Source: Labrenzia sp. VG12 (lineage in GTDB: Bacteria; Pseudomonadota; Alphaproteobacteria; Rhizobiales; Stappiaceae). Taken from it: 64,000 nucleotides of DNA. The notes under the pieces are model-generated. The model made no database searches. It saw nothing but the letters and a program-made list of their open reading frames with translations, and was not told where the DNA came from. Position 1 is the stretch's first letter, and every line of letters starts with the position of its first letter. This document shows positions 7,862-16,487 of the stretch, one piece after another. The position numbers were made by a program, and so were the translations under genes. The stretch covers positions 2,914,001-2,978,000 of the forward strand of contig NZ_CP022529.1 of the NCBI RefSeq assembly GCF_002237595.1. The letters are read 5' to 3'.

Positions 7862-8953
7862 TCAGTTCCGGGTCCAGACCGTCCCCGGAATGAAGACTTC
7901 TCCGGTCGCAAGCTTGCGCGCGGTGCGCTGCAGGCCCGCCGATTTCACCAGAAACGTATCCCCGTCGATGTCATAATCGATCACGACTTCCATCTTGCCC
8001 ATCGGGTGTTCCAGCTGAAGCAAGACCGGAGCTGTTGCCGGCCCGTCAAGCAGCCCCTCCCCGATCGTTCCGGGAGCGAGAAGGCACGAGGCCAGGCACT
8101 GAGATCCCGTGACAGCAAGCGTCGGATGACACTTCCAGGGCATGAAATAGCGCACCAGGGCCGATCCGCCATCTTGTGCCGGGGCCAGCAGCCCGAATTT
8201 CGGGATTACCGATTTGCTGACATCGCCAAGCCCCATGCGCTCGCCCGCGATGAGACGGATCGCTTCCATCTTCGCAAAAAGATCCTTGTTGGCGTCCAGC
8301 TCGGCGGCGCTTTCCGTTCCCGTTATGCCGAAATCGGCCGCACGCCCGATCACCATCGGCATGGCAACATCCATGCACGTGACGGCGACATCGTTGATGA
8401 TTTCCTGTTTCTGGCCGGTCGGGAACAGGGCCCCGGTCACGCTGCCTTCCACCTTCATGAACCGCAGCTCGATCGGTGCGGCCGTGCCCGGCACGCCATC
8501 AATGGCCGCCTCGCCATCATATTGAACGGCACCGCCCGGGGTCTGGACAAGTTCGGAGACCAGCGAGCCCGTGTTGACGGCGCGGATCTTCACCTCGGTC
8601 ACATCACCGGTTGGTTCGACGAGACCCATTTCGATGGCCGCCGGACCGACGCCGACCAAGATGTTGCCGCAGGAGGGTTTGTAGTCGACCAGCTTCTCCT
8701 CCACACCGACCTGGGCAAAGAAATAGTCCACATCGGCCCAGTCGTCGTCCGACCTGGACAACATCGCAACCTTGGTGGTCACAGCCGTGCCGCCGCCAAT
8801 CCCGTCAATATTGAACGGGTGGCCTGCCCCGACAATTGATGTCAGCACATTGGAAAGGTCGTCGAGATTTTCCGGCAGATCCTTGCGCCGCAGATAGGGC
8901 CCGCGCGACGACCCGCCGCGCATGAAAATGAAGGGGGTTGATGTCTGGATCAT
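7862..8953 (-). CDS. PrpF/GalD-family isomerase (4-oxalomesaconate tautomerase / methylaconitate isomerase type)
   Basis: A 363-residue protein of the PrpF family, which has two diaminopimelate-epimerase-like halves and moves a double bond in tri- or dicarboxylates. Known members convert 4-oxalomesaconate tautomers (GalD), 2-methyl-cis-aconitate (PrpF) or aconitate. The N-terminal signature FIFMRGGSSRGPYL near 8-21 and the motif PSCGNILVGVGPAAIE near 98-113 are clear; the latter carries the Cys expected at the active site. It overlaps the upstream dehydrogenase by four bases. Beside a tricarboxylate transporter and tricarballylate dehydrogenase, an aconitate-type substrate is the best guess. 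Confidence 0.88.
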   Translation of the reverse strand: MIQTSTPFIFMRGGSSRGPYLRRKDLPENLDDLSNVLTSIVGAGHPFNIDGIGGGTAVTTKVAMLSRSDDDWADVDYFFAQVGVEEKLVDYKPSCGNILVGVGPAAIEMGLVEPTGDVTEVKIRAVNTGSLVSELVQTPGGAVQYDGEAAIDGVPGTAAPIELRFMKVEGSVTGALFPTGQKQEIINDVAVTCMDVAMPMVIGRAADFGITGTESAAELDANKDLFAKMEAIRLIAGERMGLGDVSKSVIPKFGLLAPAQDGGSALVRYFMPWKCHPTLAVTGSQCLASCLLAPGTIGEGLLDGPATAPVLLQLEHPMGKMEVVIDYDIDGDTFLVKSAGLQRTARKLATGEVFIPGTVWTRN

Positions 8954-10011
8954 TCATCCGTCTCCCGAAGCAAATCGATGACACTGTCTGTGAAGGCTGT
9001 TGTGCCGAGAGGACCGCCGATATCGGCGGTGCGCGTTGCCGGTCGTGACAGCGCTTCTGTCAGCGCTGTCTGGATCGACAGGGCGACCGGCGGGCAGCCA
9101 AGCTGCGCCATCAGCATGGCCGCAGAGCCGATCAGCGAGGTCGGATTGGCCTTGTCCTGGCCTGCGATGTCCGGAGCGGAGCCGTGCTGGGCCTGGGCCG
9201 CGGCGTGGTGCGGTCCAAGATTGAGAGAGGCGGCAAGGCCAAGCCCCCCGGCAAGTTCCGTTGCGAGGTCCGAGAGAATGTCGCCGAACATGTTGGTGGT
9301 GACGATGACGTCGAAGCGGGAGGGATCCCGGACCAGCAAGGCCGTTGCCGCATCGACAAGAACCTCGTCATAAGCGATGTCCGGGTGGTCAGCAGCGATC
9401 TCGCGAATGACCTCCAGAAAGAGACCGTCGCTTGTGCGCAGCACATTGGCCTTGTGAACCGCCGTCACCCGCTTGCGGCCTTCACGCTCAGCATTAGCGA
9501 AGGCGGCTCGCCCGATGCGTTCGCTTGCATGCCGGGTGACCAGGCGCATGGCCATGGCGACGCCCGGCACCGGCATGAATTCACCCGGTCCGGAATGAAG
9601 ATTTCGATCCGCGTAAAAGCCTTCCAAGTTCTCCCGGAAGATCACCAGGTCGACCGGGGCTCCCGTCGGCGTCGGCAACCCGGCAACGCTTGTTGCCGGC
9701 CGGATGTTCGCAAAGAGATCCAGCTCCTTGCGCAACACGCCGGAGGGATTGAGCCCGCCCGCTTCGCGCGGAGGATAGGCGTTGTGCGAGACAGGTCCGA
9801 GGACGACGCCGTCGGCGGCCCTTGCTGCCTCGATCACGCTCTCGGGGATTGTGGAGTGCTGCGCCTCAAGCGCGGCAAAACCGATCTCCCGGTCTTCAAA
9901 CTGCAGGTCCAGGCCATGGCATGCGGCCGCAGCGGCGACCACCTTTTGGGTGGCCACCATGATCTCCGGACCGATGCCGTCACCGGCAAGACAGAGAAGC
10001 TTCAGCGCCAT
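8950..10011 (-). CDS. Isocitrate/isopropylmalate dehydrogenase-family (beta-decarboxylating) enzyme
   Basis: A 353-residue NAD-dependent oxidative decarboxylase of the LeuB/tartrate-dehydrogenase family. The N-terminal GDGIGPEI (10-17), the RENLEGFYADR segment, the catalytic Lys in AVHKANVL and the metal-binding aspartates in TTNMFGDILSDLA are present. It lacks the leucine-operon neighbours expected of a true LeuB. It lies between the tricarboxylate permease (10-base gap) and the PrpF-type isomerase (ATGA overlap). It therefore probably decarboxylates a hydroxy-tricarboxylate or tartrate-like substrate in the same catabolic pathway. Confidence 0.87.
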   Translation of the reverse strand: MALKLLCLAGDGIGPEIMVATQKVVAAAAACHGLDLQFEDREIGFAALEAQHSTIPESVIEAARAADGVVLGPVSHNAYPPREAGGLNPSGVLRKELDLFANIRPATSVAGLPTPTGAPVDLVIFRENLEGFYADRNLHSGPGEFMPVPGVAMAMRLVTRHASERIGRAAFANAEREGRKRVTAVHKANVLRTSDGLFLEVIREIAADHPDIAYDEVLVDAATALLVRDPSRFDVIVTTNMFGDILSDLATELAGGLGLAASLNLGPHHAAAQAQHGSAPDIAGQDKANPTSLIGSAAMLMAQLGCPPVALSIQTALTEALSRPATRTADIGGPLGTTAFTDSVIDLLRETDE

Positions 10012-10021
10012 GACCTGCTCC

Positions 10022-12049
10022 TCAGGTCAACGGCCAGGGCAGCTTGACGAAGGACTGCAGCAGGCCCGGCGGAAAGTCGCGGTTGAGCAGCCAGGCCATG
10101 CCGCACATGAAGGCGATGCCGCAGGCCCCGTAAAGACCGGCATATCCCCAACTGCGCCCTGCCCGGAAGTGGATGAATGCCACCAGGAACACGGCCAGCG
10201 CCAGGATGAAGCCGACCAGCGAGGTCAGGATCAGCAAGCCGGCGAACCAGGCCAGCGTCCGCCACAGGCCGTGCCGGTTGTCCTCCGAGTTTCCGGCTTC
10301 ACTGTCGCAGAAAAGCGGGTCCTGTTCCGAGCTTCCGCGCATCCGGAACAGGAGGATCAGGCAGCCGACGATCGAGACGAGGCCGACAAATTGCGGGAAC
10401 ACGCGGTCCGCCGATGCATAGTCCGGGATCAGCGACGCGTTGGTGAAGGCAAGGGCCAGGTAGCCCAAAATGGCGAGCAGGAAGATCAGCGGCGCCCTCT
10501 TGGTGCCATGCGGCACCTCGCCTTCCGCGCGGATATTCTTGGACTGGCGCAGACCGACCACCACCGAGATCACCGTGATGATGATCAGGACGATGACAAT
10601 CGGCGAGAAGATATATTCCAGTCCCTCTTCGAAGCCCTTGCGGAACCGGGATTGCGCAATCTGAACGGCCTGGTTGGTATAGGTCTCTGCCGGGTTGGAC
10701 AGGACGAAGCCGATCAGGAAGGCTGGACGGGACCAGTCGAACCGGCGCATCAGGATACCAAGCAGACCAATGGCAAACAGCGCCACCAGATCCATCAGGT
10801 TCTGGCCCGACTGGAACGCGGCAAAGGAGATGATCATGAACAGGAACGGGGCCAACAGCGCGAACGGAATGGTCGTCAGCCGCGCAATGCCGCCGGAGCC
10901 CAGGATACAGATGATCGTGCCGACGACATTGGCCAGCGCCAGCAGCCAGACGATGGCATAGGTCACATCGAGATTGTTCTTCAGCATCGACGGACCGACT
11001 TCGATCGAGCCTGACCCGAGCAACGCAACCGCGCCGATGAAGACGGCCATCGATCCGGAGCCCGGAATTCCGAACAGCAGCGTCGGTACCAGTCCGCCGC
11101 CTTCCTTGGCGTTGTTGGAACTTTCCGGCCCGATCACGCCGCGAATGTCGCCATTGCCGAATTTCGATTTGTCCTTGGATGTCTGGACCGTGTGGCCATA
11201 GGCGATCCAGTCGACCACCGAGCCGCCAAGACCCGGGATGACACCGACAGTCACGCCGATCAGCGAGCAGCGGATGCTGAGCCAGATATTGGAGAACCAG
11301 TCACGCACGCCGTGCAGCCAGCCGCCGCCGAGCATGGAGCGCTCGGCAATGGCGCGGTCCTGACGCAGCAGCGCAACGATTTCCGGAATTGCAAAAATGC
11401 CGAGACCGACAATGACCAGCTTCAGCCCGTCGGTGAGATAGGGCATGTCGTAGGTGGCCATGCGCAAGGCACCGGCGCTGTCGCCTTCGCCGATCGTGCC
11501 CACCATCAGGCCAAGACCCGCGGCAACAATCCCCTTGATCGCCACCTGGCCCGCCAGAATGCCGACCATGGAAAGGCCGAACAGAGTGATCATAAGAAGT
11601 TCTGGCGTTCGGAATTCCAGCACGATCGGCCGGGCGACCAGAATGAAGACGGTCAGGAAAGCAGCGCCCACAAGGCCGCCAAAGAGAGACGAGGCAAACG
11701 CCGCGGAGAGCGCGCGGGCCGCCTCCCCTTTCTTGGCGAGCGGAAAGCCGTCCAGAACGGTTGCCTGCGAGGCCGACGAGCCTGGAATGCCCATCAGAAC
11801 GGACGCGAACGTGTCGGAGGTTGGCACCACGGCGACCATGCCGATCATCAGGGCGAGACCCAGAACCGGGTCCATGCCGAACATGAAGGGCAGCAGCAGG
11901 GACAATCCGGCAATGCCGCCAAGGCCGGGAAACACGCCGATGCAGAGCCCCATGACCACGCCGAGCACGAGGTAGCCGAGGACCGCGGGCTGGAAGATCA
12001 TCTCTGACGCCTGGGCGAGCGCAGGCAGAGCGGTACCGAGAATGTCCAC
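10022..12049 (-). CDS. Fused TctA-TctB permease of a tripartite tricarboxylate transporter
   Basis: A 675-residue inner-membrane protein, much longer than the usual TctA of about 500 residues. Residues 1 to about 515 are the large TctA permease, with the two signature PGLGG motifs at 41-45 and 272-276 and about a dozen membrane spans. Residues about 525-675 hold four more hydrophobic spans resembling the small TctB subunit, which is normally a separate gene. The start is GTG. The gene follows the binding-protein gene after 77 bases that contain a strong hairpin. With the TctC protein it would form a sodium- or proton-driven carboxylate importer. Confidence 0.9.
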   Translation of the reverse strand: MDILGTALPALAQASEMIFQPAVLGYLVLGVVMGLCIGVFPGLGGIAGLSLLLPFMFGMDPVLGLALMIGMVAVVPTSDTFASVLMGIPGSSASQATVLDGFPLAKKGEAARALSAAFASSLFGGLVGAAFLTVFILVARPIVLEFRTPELLMITLFGLSMVGILAGQVAIKGIVAAGLGLMVGTIGEGDSAGALRMATYDMPYLTDGLKLVIVGLGIFAIPEIVALLRQDRAIAERSMLGGGWLHGVRDWFSNIWLSIRCSLIGVTVGVIPGLGGSVVDWIAYGHTVQTSKDKSKFGNGDIRGVIGPESSNNAKEGGGLVPTLLFGIPGSGSMAVFIGAVALLGSGSIEVGPSMLKNNLDVTYAIVWLLALANVVGTIICILGSGGIARLTTIPFALLAPFLFMIISFAAFQSGQNLMDLVALFAIGLLGILMRRFDWSRPAFLIGFVLSNPAETYTNQAVQIAQSRFRKGFEEGLEYIFSPIVIVLIIITVISVVVGLRQSKNIRAEGEVPHGTKRAPLIFLLAILGYLALAFTNASLIPDYASADRVFPQFVGLVSIVGCLILLFRMRGSSEQDPLFCDSEAGNSEDNRHGLWRTLAWFAGLLILTSLVGFILALAVFLVAFIHFRAGRSWGYAGLYGACGIAFMCGMAWLLNRDFPPGLLQSFVKLPWPLT

Positions 12050-12084
12050 TGGATCGTCTCTGATTTGATTGTCTGAAAGAAGGG

Positions 12085-12110
12085 GCCCGCCCGGTCAGAC
12101 CCGGGCGGGC
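12085..12110 (-). terminator. Intercistronic hairpin between tctC and tctA-tctB
   Basis: GCCCGCCCGG and its exact complement CCGGGCGGGC form a 10-base GC stem around a six-base loop, with no T-run. It lies between the binding-protein stop and the permease start. It is more likely a partial terminator or mRNA 3'-end protector that raises binding-protein levels over permease than an operon end. Confidence 0.65.
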
Positions 12111-12126
12111 GGGGCCGGTTCTGCCG

Positions 12127-13233
12127 TTACTTCAGGGAGACGCCGTAGCGTTCCTGCAGCCAGCCGACCACGAAGTCCTTGGCCGCTGCCGGCACCTGAG
12201 TGGCGTTCTGCAGAGCACCGTCAGCCTTTGCGCCTGTCATCTGCGGATATTTTCCGAGACGGCCGGCTGAGATCTCGGCAAAGTCGCCCCGTGCCTTGAC
12301 CTTCTCAAAGGCCTGGGAATAGGTGAGGATCGCCTCGGGCGTTGCGCCCTTCGGCAGGAACACCATCTTTTGCGCCGGGAAACCGGAGATGAAGAAGGCT
12401 TTCCAGGCATCCCACTTTTCGCCAGACGTTTCACACCCGTCCGTTGCTTCACAGACTTCCTTGAAGGTCGGCATGTCCGGGAATGTCGGATCGCGAACGA
12501 TGTCGCCGTCCGGATTCAACGCGCCCCAGCTCATCATCGGCACGGCCGTGCCGGCTTCGACAAGCGGTGTCACGCCCTTGAGGTAGGACGAGGACGTCTG
12601 GTAGTCGATATTGGCTTCGCCGCGCTCGAACATCAGCCGGCCGTCACCGCGCCCCTTGATGCCGAAGACCGGCTCCACATTGAGACCGAGCATCTCCCAG
12701 GCCAGCAGCGGCACCAGGTCGAGGCGTGTTGCGCCCTGCGAGCCATAGATGAAATCGGTGTCCCGCAAGGCACTCGCGTCATTGCCGTTCATCTTGGACG
12801 CCAGATCCGGCGGCAGATAGGCGACACCACCCGTACCGGATGCCAGAACCACGTTCCAGTCGCCGTATTCATAGCGGACACGCGGGTCGCCGAGCAGATA
12901 CGGGAACTGCGTCGAACCGGACGAGCCGAAGATCAGGGTGCCTTCGCTGTCTGCAAAGTCCTGGTTCTGGAACCAGTTGGCGCCCTTGGTGGAACCGGCC
13001 CCCGGCATGAACTTCACAACCACGGTCGGCTGGCCCGGCAGGGCCTCGCTCAGGAGCGGCGCATAGAAGTTCGCCCATTTGGCGGACCCACCGGTTTCGG
13101 AGAAGGGAATGACCCACTCGACGGTTTTGCCGGACAGGTCGATGCCTTCGGCCAGGGCCTGGGCCGGAACCAGCGCTCCGGCAGTGCACATCACACCAAG
13201 CGCGAGCTGGCGCGCAAGCTTCTTAAGAATCAT
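12127..13233 (-). CDS. tctC: Tripartite tricarboxylate transporter substrate-binding protein (TctC family)
   Basis: A 368-residue periplasmic binding protein with a signal peptide of about 29 residues ending in ALA. The mature protein reads VEWVIPFSETGGSAKWANF, the TctC ligand-loop region, followed by VVVKFMPGAGSTKGANWF, the second family motif. It has two Cys in its C-terminal half, CEATDGCE, likely disulfide-bonded. The ATG has an ideal GGGAGGAAAAC ribosome site. As first gene of the leftward transport operon it would capture a di- or tricarboxylate (citrate, tricarballylate or aconitate are candidates). It diverges from the TctD/TctE pair that probably controls it. Confidence 0.9.
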   Translation of the reverse strand: MILKKLARQLALGVMCTAGALVPAQALAEGIDLSGKTVEWVIPFSETGGSAKWANFYAPLLSEALPGQPTVVVKFMPGAGSTKGANWFQNQDFADSEGTLIFGSSGSTQFPYLLGDPRVRYEYGDWNVVLASGTGGVAYLPPDLASKMNGNDASALRDTDFIYGSQGATRLDLVPLLAWEMLGLNVEPVFGIKGRGDGRLMFERGEANIDYQTSSSYLKGVTPLVEAGTAVPMMSWGALNPDGDIVRDPTFPDMPTFKEVCEATDGCETSGEKWDAWKAFFISGFPAQKMVFLPKGATPEAILTYSQAFEKVKARGDFAEISAGRLGKYPQMTGAKADGALQNATQVPAAAKDFVVGWLQERYGVSLK

Positions 13234-13251
13234 GTTTTCCTCCCAATGGCG

Positions 13252-13283
13252 CAGTCAATTTCGTTTGACTGCCGCACAGTCAG
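13252..13283. promoter_or_regulatory. Inverted repeat in the tctC/tctD divergent promoter region
   Basis: CAGTCAA (13252-13258), six bases, then TTGACTG (13265-13271) form a perfect inverted repeat, and a further CAGTCAG follows at 13277. The 11-base-spaced pair AAGCTT (13324 and 13335) lies just before tctD. Either could be the TctD binding site; the sequence alone cannot say which. Confidence 0.5.
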
Positions 13284-13360
13284 ACCGCGGAAAAGCGGCT
13301 TGATGCATTCAGATTTCCCTGCGAAGCTTGCAATAAGCTTTCATCGAAAAGAAAAAGAAT

Positions 13361-14032
13361 ATGCGGATCGCGCTCGTCGAAGATAATGTCAGTCTGGCCA
13401 AGGGCATAGCTTACCAGCTAAGGGATGCCGGTCACTCGGTTGATGTTCTACACACTGGCGACGAGGCGGATCTCTTCCTGAAACAGGAACCCGGCGACCT
13501 CGTTATTCTCGATATCAACCTTCCCGGAAAGAGCGGGCTTGATCTCCTGAGCGATCTGAGAGAGCGCGATGACCCCCGTCCGGTGATCCTCCTGACCGCG
13601 CGATCCGAAACGCAGGACCGGGTGAAGGGGCTCGACGCAGGCGCCGATGACTATCTCGTAAAACCCTTCGAGATGGATGAACTGGCCGCGCGCATTCGCG
13701 CGCTCGGGCGGCGCAAGGCGACTGCACCAAAACAGTTTGTGGATCTCGGCCCCCTGAAATTCGACCCCGGCACCATGCAGCTGTTCGAAGACGGGACCGC
13801 CCTGGAAATTCCGCGCCGCGAACTCGCTCTGCTCGCGGCTCTCCTCCAGGCCAATGGCCGGACGGTGTCGAAGGCCAGCCTGCTCGACCAGCTTTACGGT
13901 GCCGGCAGCGAGACCGACGAGAAAGTCATCGAAGTCTATGTGTCACGGCTGCGCAAGCGCCTCGGCCCCTACGACATTCACATTCAGGTGCATCGCGGCA
14001 TCGGCTATTCGCTGCAAGGGTCTACCACATGA
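13361..14032 (+). CDS. tctD: OmpR-family response regulator, TctD-like
   Basis: A 223-residue two-component response regulator. Residues 1-115 are the receiver domain, with acidic pocket Glu7/Asp8, phospho-acceptor Asp51 (ILDINLPG) and Lys in DDYLVKPFE. Residues about 125-220 are an OmpR-type winged helix (RRELALLAALLQANGRTVSK, VYVSRLRKRLG). The stop overlaps the kinase start (ATGA). It diverges from the TctC operon, the same layout as the tctD/tctE regulators of tricarboxylate uptake in enterobacteria and pseudomonads, so it most likely activates the transporter operon when its substrate is present. Confidence 0.88.
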   Translation: MRIALVEDNVSLAKGIAYQLRDAGHSVDVLHTGDEADLFLKQEPGDLVILDINLPGKSGLDLLSDLRERDDPRPVILLTARSETQDRVKGLDAGADDYLVKPFEMDELAARIRALGRRKATAPKQFVDLGPLKFDPGTMQLFEDGTALEIPRRELALLAALLQANGRTVSKASLLDQLYGAGSETDEKVIEVYVSRLRKRLGPYDIHIQVHRGIGYSLQGSTT

Positions 14033-15405
14033 AGAGATCCTATTCTCTTCGCCTGCGCCTGACCGTCATCATCCTTTTACCGCTGCTGTTCGTTGCCGGC
14101 ATCGCGGGCCTGTGGCAGCTCAACAATGCCAGAGTGACAGCCAGCGACGTCTTCGACCGCAGCCTGCAATCCGCCGCCCTGGCCGTCGCCAATGACGTCG
14201 CTCTGTCGGGCGGCGATGCGCTGGTCCCCGCGACACGGCAGATCCTCGCCGACACGTCCGGCGGCCGGGTTTACTACCATGTCTATGCACCGGACGGCGT
14301 CATCGTGGCCGGTTATGCAACCCCGCCGGCCGGCATTCCAAGAACGGCGGGTGACGATCTCAGCCCGGTCTATTTCAACGGCGAATATCTGGGCCGCGAG
14401 GTACGCGGCTACCGGATGCGCACACGCATGCAGGTCGACGGTTTCAGCGGTGTGTTCACAACGACCGTCTGGCAGGACGTCCAGATCCGATCCGCCTTCG
14501 TTCAGGACCTGATGCTGCGGTCCTTTGTGGCCATTTCGTCGATCATTCTCTCGCTCGCCCTGATCGTCTGGTTCGGGATCCGTATCGGCCTGTGGCCGCT
14601 GAGTGACCTGCAGCAGGCCATCGACCTGCGCTCCGGCGACGTTCTGAAGCCGATCCGCCGCCCCGTCCCTGTGGAGGTGGAAGGCATCGTGCGTACGCTT
14701 AACCGGTTGCTCGGGCAGGTTTCGGATGCCATGGAAACGCAGGGCGAATTCATTTCCAATGCTGCGCATCAGCTCCGCAACCCGCTTGCCGGCGTGTTGG
14801 CCCTGGCCGAATCCGTCCGCTCAGCCAAGACGGAAACAGCCATGCGTCAGCGTGCCGACGATCTCGTAAAGGCCGCGAAGGAAACCAGCCAACTGGCCCA
14901 GAAGCTTCTGTCCTATGAGCGCGCAAAATCCATCAATCCGGCGTCTGCCAAGGAAACCTTCGCCCTGAACGATCTGCTCGCCGATCTTGCCGCCGAATGT
15001 CAACGCAAGGCACGGCGCGGCATCAGCATCAACTTTCTGCCCGCACGGGCAGATATTGAGCTTTCCGCCGACCGGACGATGGTGCGCGAAGCGGTTTCAA
15101 ACCTGATCGACAATGCGCTTCGCCATGGCGGTGACACGCTAGGCACAATCAGGGTCGAAAGTGGCGTTGCGCAGGATCAGGCCACGATCACCGTCACCGA
15201 TGACGGGCTGGGTCTGACCGAAGACGAAATCCAGACAGCCCTGCAACGTTTCGGCCAGGTCGGGGAAAACAACGACGGCAGCGGCCTCGGCCTGCCGATC
15301 GTCGAACGCGTCGCCACACGTCATGGCGGCGGTCTGTCACTGACGCCGGCGTCGCCCGGCCTTCAGGTTCAGCTGACGCTGCCCCTCGTTCATCTGCCGG
15401 TCTGA
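14029..15405 (+). CDS. tctE: Sensor histidine kinase, TctE-like
   Basis: A 458-residue inner-membrane kinase. A membrane span lies at about 10-30, a periplasmic sensor of about 130 residues follows (it contains YYHVYAPDG, a TctE-type N-terminal domain), and a second span lies at about 164-188. A HAMP-like linker leads to the HisKA domain with phospho-accepting His247 (SNAAHQLRNPLAG). The ATPase domain shows the N box NLIDNALRHGG, DDGLGL and GSGLGLPIV. It is coupled to the TctD-like regulator by a four-base overlap and would sense a carboxylate in the periplasm. It ends 17 bases before the convergent tcuB gene. Confidence 0.9.
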   Translation: MKRSYSLRLRLTVIILLPLLFVAGIAGLWQLNNARVTASDVFDRSLQSAALAVANDVALSGGDALVPATRQILADTSGGRVYYHVYAPDGVIVAGYATPPAGIPRTAGDDLSPVYFNGEYLGREVRGYRMRTRMQVDGFSGVFTTTVWQDVQIRSAFVQDLMLRSFVAISSIILSLALIVWFGIRIGLWPLSDLQQAIDLRSGDVLKPIRRPVPVEVEGIVRTLNRLLGQVSDAMETQGEFISNAAHQLRNPLAGVLALAESVRSAKTETAMRQRADDLVKAAKETSQLAQKLLSYERAKSINPASAKETFALNDLLADLAAECQRKARRGISINFLPARADIELSADRTMVREAVSNLIDNALRHGGDTLGTIRVESGVAQDQATITVTDDGLGLTEDEIQTALQRFGQVGENNDGSGLGLPIVERVATRHGGGLSLTPASPGLQVQLTLPLVHLPV

Positions 15406-15422
15406 ACGACCGCCTTTCCCCC

Positions 15423-16487
15423 TCAAACGCCTTTTCTTTGCGCATCCCGCACAAGGGCAGCAAGACGATAGAACCCGTGCGCCATCTTGGAATAGGGTGT
15501 CAGCAGGAAGAAGCTGAGCACCGACCCGAGATGGATGGCTAGCATCGCCGGCATGGCGGCCGTCGATCCGAGGGCATAAAGCAACAGGCCACTGAGCGCG
15601 ACCAGGAACAGAAGCAGGACGAAGCCCATCTCGCCGCCCCAGGCAGACACCGCGCCCAGATTTTTATCCGCCTTCAGTTTCAGCGCGGCCAGCCAGACGG
15701 TGCCCAGTACCATCAGAACACCGCCGGGAAGACCCAGCAATTTTGGCAGCGAGAACAGGCCGTAAGGTGCCGGCAAGTCGAAAACATAGTGCATCACCGT
15801 GCCGGCGGAGGTCGACGCGAAGCAGAGCAGGAAGCCATACATCACAGCCTGGTGGGCCAGCCGGCGTGCCTGGCTGAACCGGTCCTCGTCCTCGAAATTG
15901 CAGCCATCGCCATGACCTCCGGCAAGGTTCCGCATCTTCGCGGCCGATCCGAACGCATCGACGATTTGCGCCCAGGTGATCTTGCTGCCCCCCGTTGCCT
16001 TCCAGTAGCGCGTCAGGCTGACGCCAAGACTGACCACCGGGAACAGGAAGGCCGGCAGAAAAATCGCCACCATGGCGGAATGCGAGAGAACTGCATAAAA
16101 GCCATCCCCTCCCGCCGAACCAAGCGTGCGAAACGCCAGAAACAGGAGCGCAAATCCGACAATCGTTGCCAGGGCAATCATCACTCCGTTTCTCTGAAAC
16201 AGGGTCGCAATGCCCCCCGGCCAGGCAAAGCTCTCCCAGCTGTCCTGCCGCACCTCGGCAAGGGCCTTAGGCAGGTTGAGGTCAAATTCATGCGGTGCCG
16301 AGTATTGGCACGCGTAGTAACACCCCCGGCAGTTGTGGCAGAGATTGGCCAGCTGCGTGAGGTTGGCGTCGGTGAAAAACCGTTCCTCGTGCAGCGCCGG
16401 AAAGACGGAGCAATAGCCTTCGCAATAGCGGCAGGCATTGCAGATTTCAGCCTGGCGGCGCGCTTCCTGTAGCAGTTCAGCTTGCAT
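15423..16487 (-). CDS. tcuB: Tricarballylate utilisation protein B (4Fe-4S membrane electron carrier)
   Basis: A 354-residue protein that reoxidises the FAD of TcuA and passes electrons into the membrane. Two ferredoxin-type cysteine sets stand near the N-terminus (Cys16, 19, 22, 26 and Cys50, 53, 56, 60), followed by a C-terminal half with about six membrane spans. I chose the ATG at 16487, with GGGAGG nine bases upstream, over the longer frame. It overlaps the tcuA stop by 11 bases, so the two are translated together. Salmonella tcuABC has the same A-B order; the TcuC carrier is not found here, and the nearby TctABC-type transporter could replace it. Confidence 0.9.
   Translation of the reverse strand: MQAELLQEARRQAEICNACRYCEGYCSVFPALHEERFFTDANLTQLANLCHNCRGCYYACQYSAPHEFDLNLPKALAEVRQDSWESFAWPGGIATLFQRNGVMIALATIVGFALLFLAFRTLGSAGGDGFYAVLSHSAMVAIFLPAFLFPVVSLGVSLTRYWKATGGSKITWAQIVDAFGSAAKMRNLAGGHGDGCNFEDEDRFSQARRLAHQAVMYGFLLCFASTSAGTVMHYVFDLPAPYGLFSLPKLLGLPGGVLMVLGTVWLAALKLKADKNLGAVSAWGGEMGFVLLLFLVALSGLLLYALGSTAAMPAMLAIHLGSVLSFFLLTPYSKMAHGFYRLAALVRDAQRKGV

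Noticed and set aside
8950..10011. 3-Isopropylmalate dehydrogenase of leucine synthesis (leuB)
   Set aside because: The family fits, but there are no leuA, leuC or leuD neighbours and the operon is a carboxylate-uptake operon, so a catabolic role is more likely.
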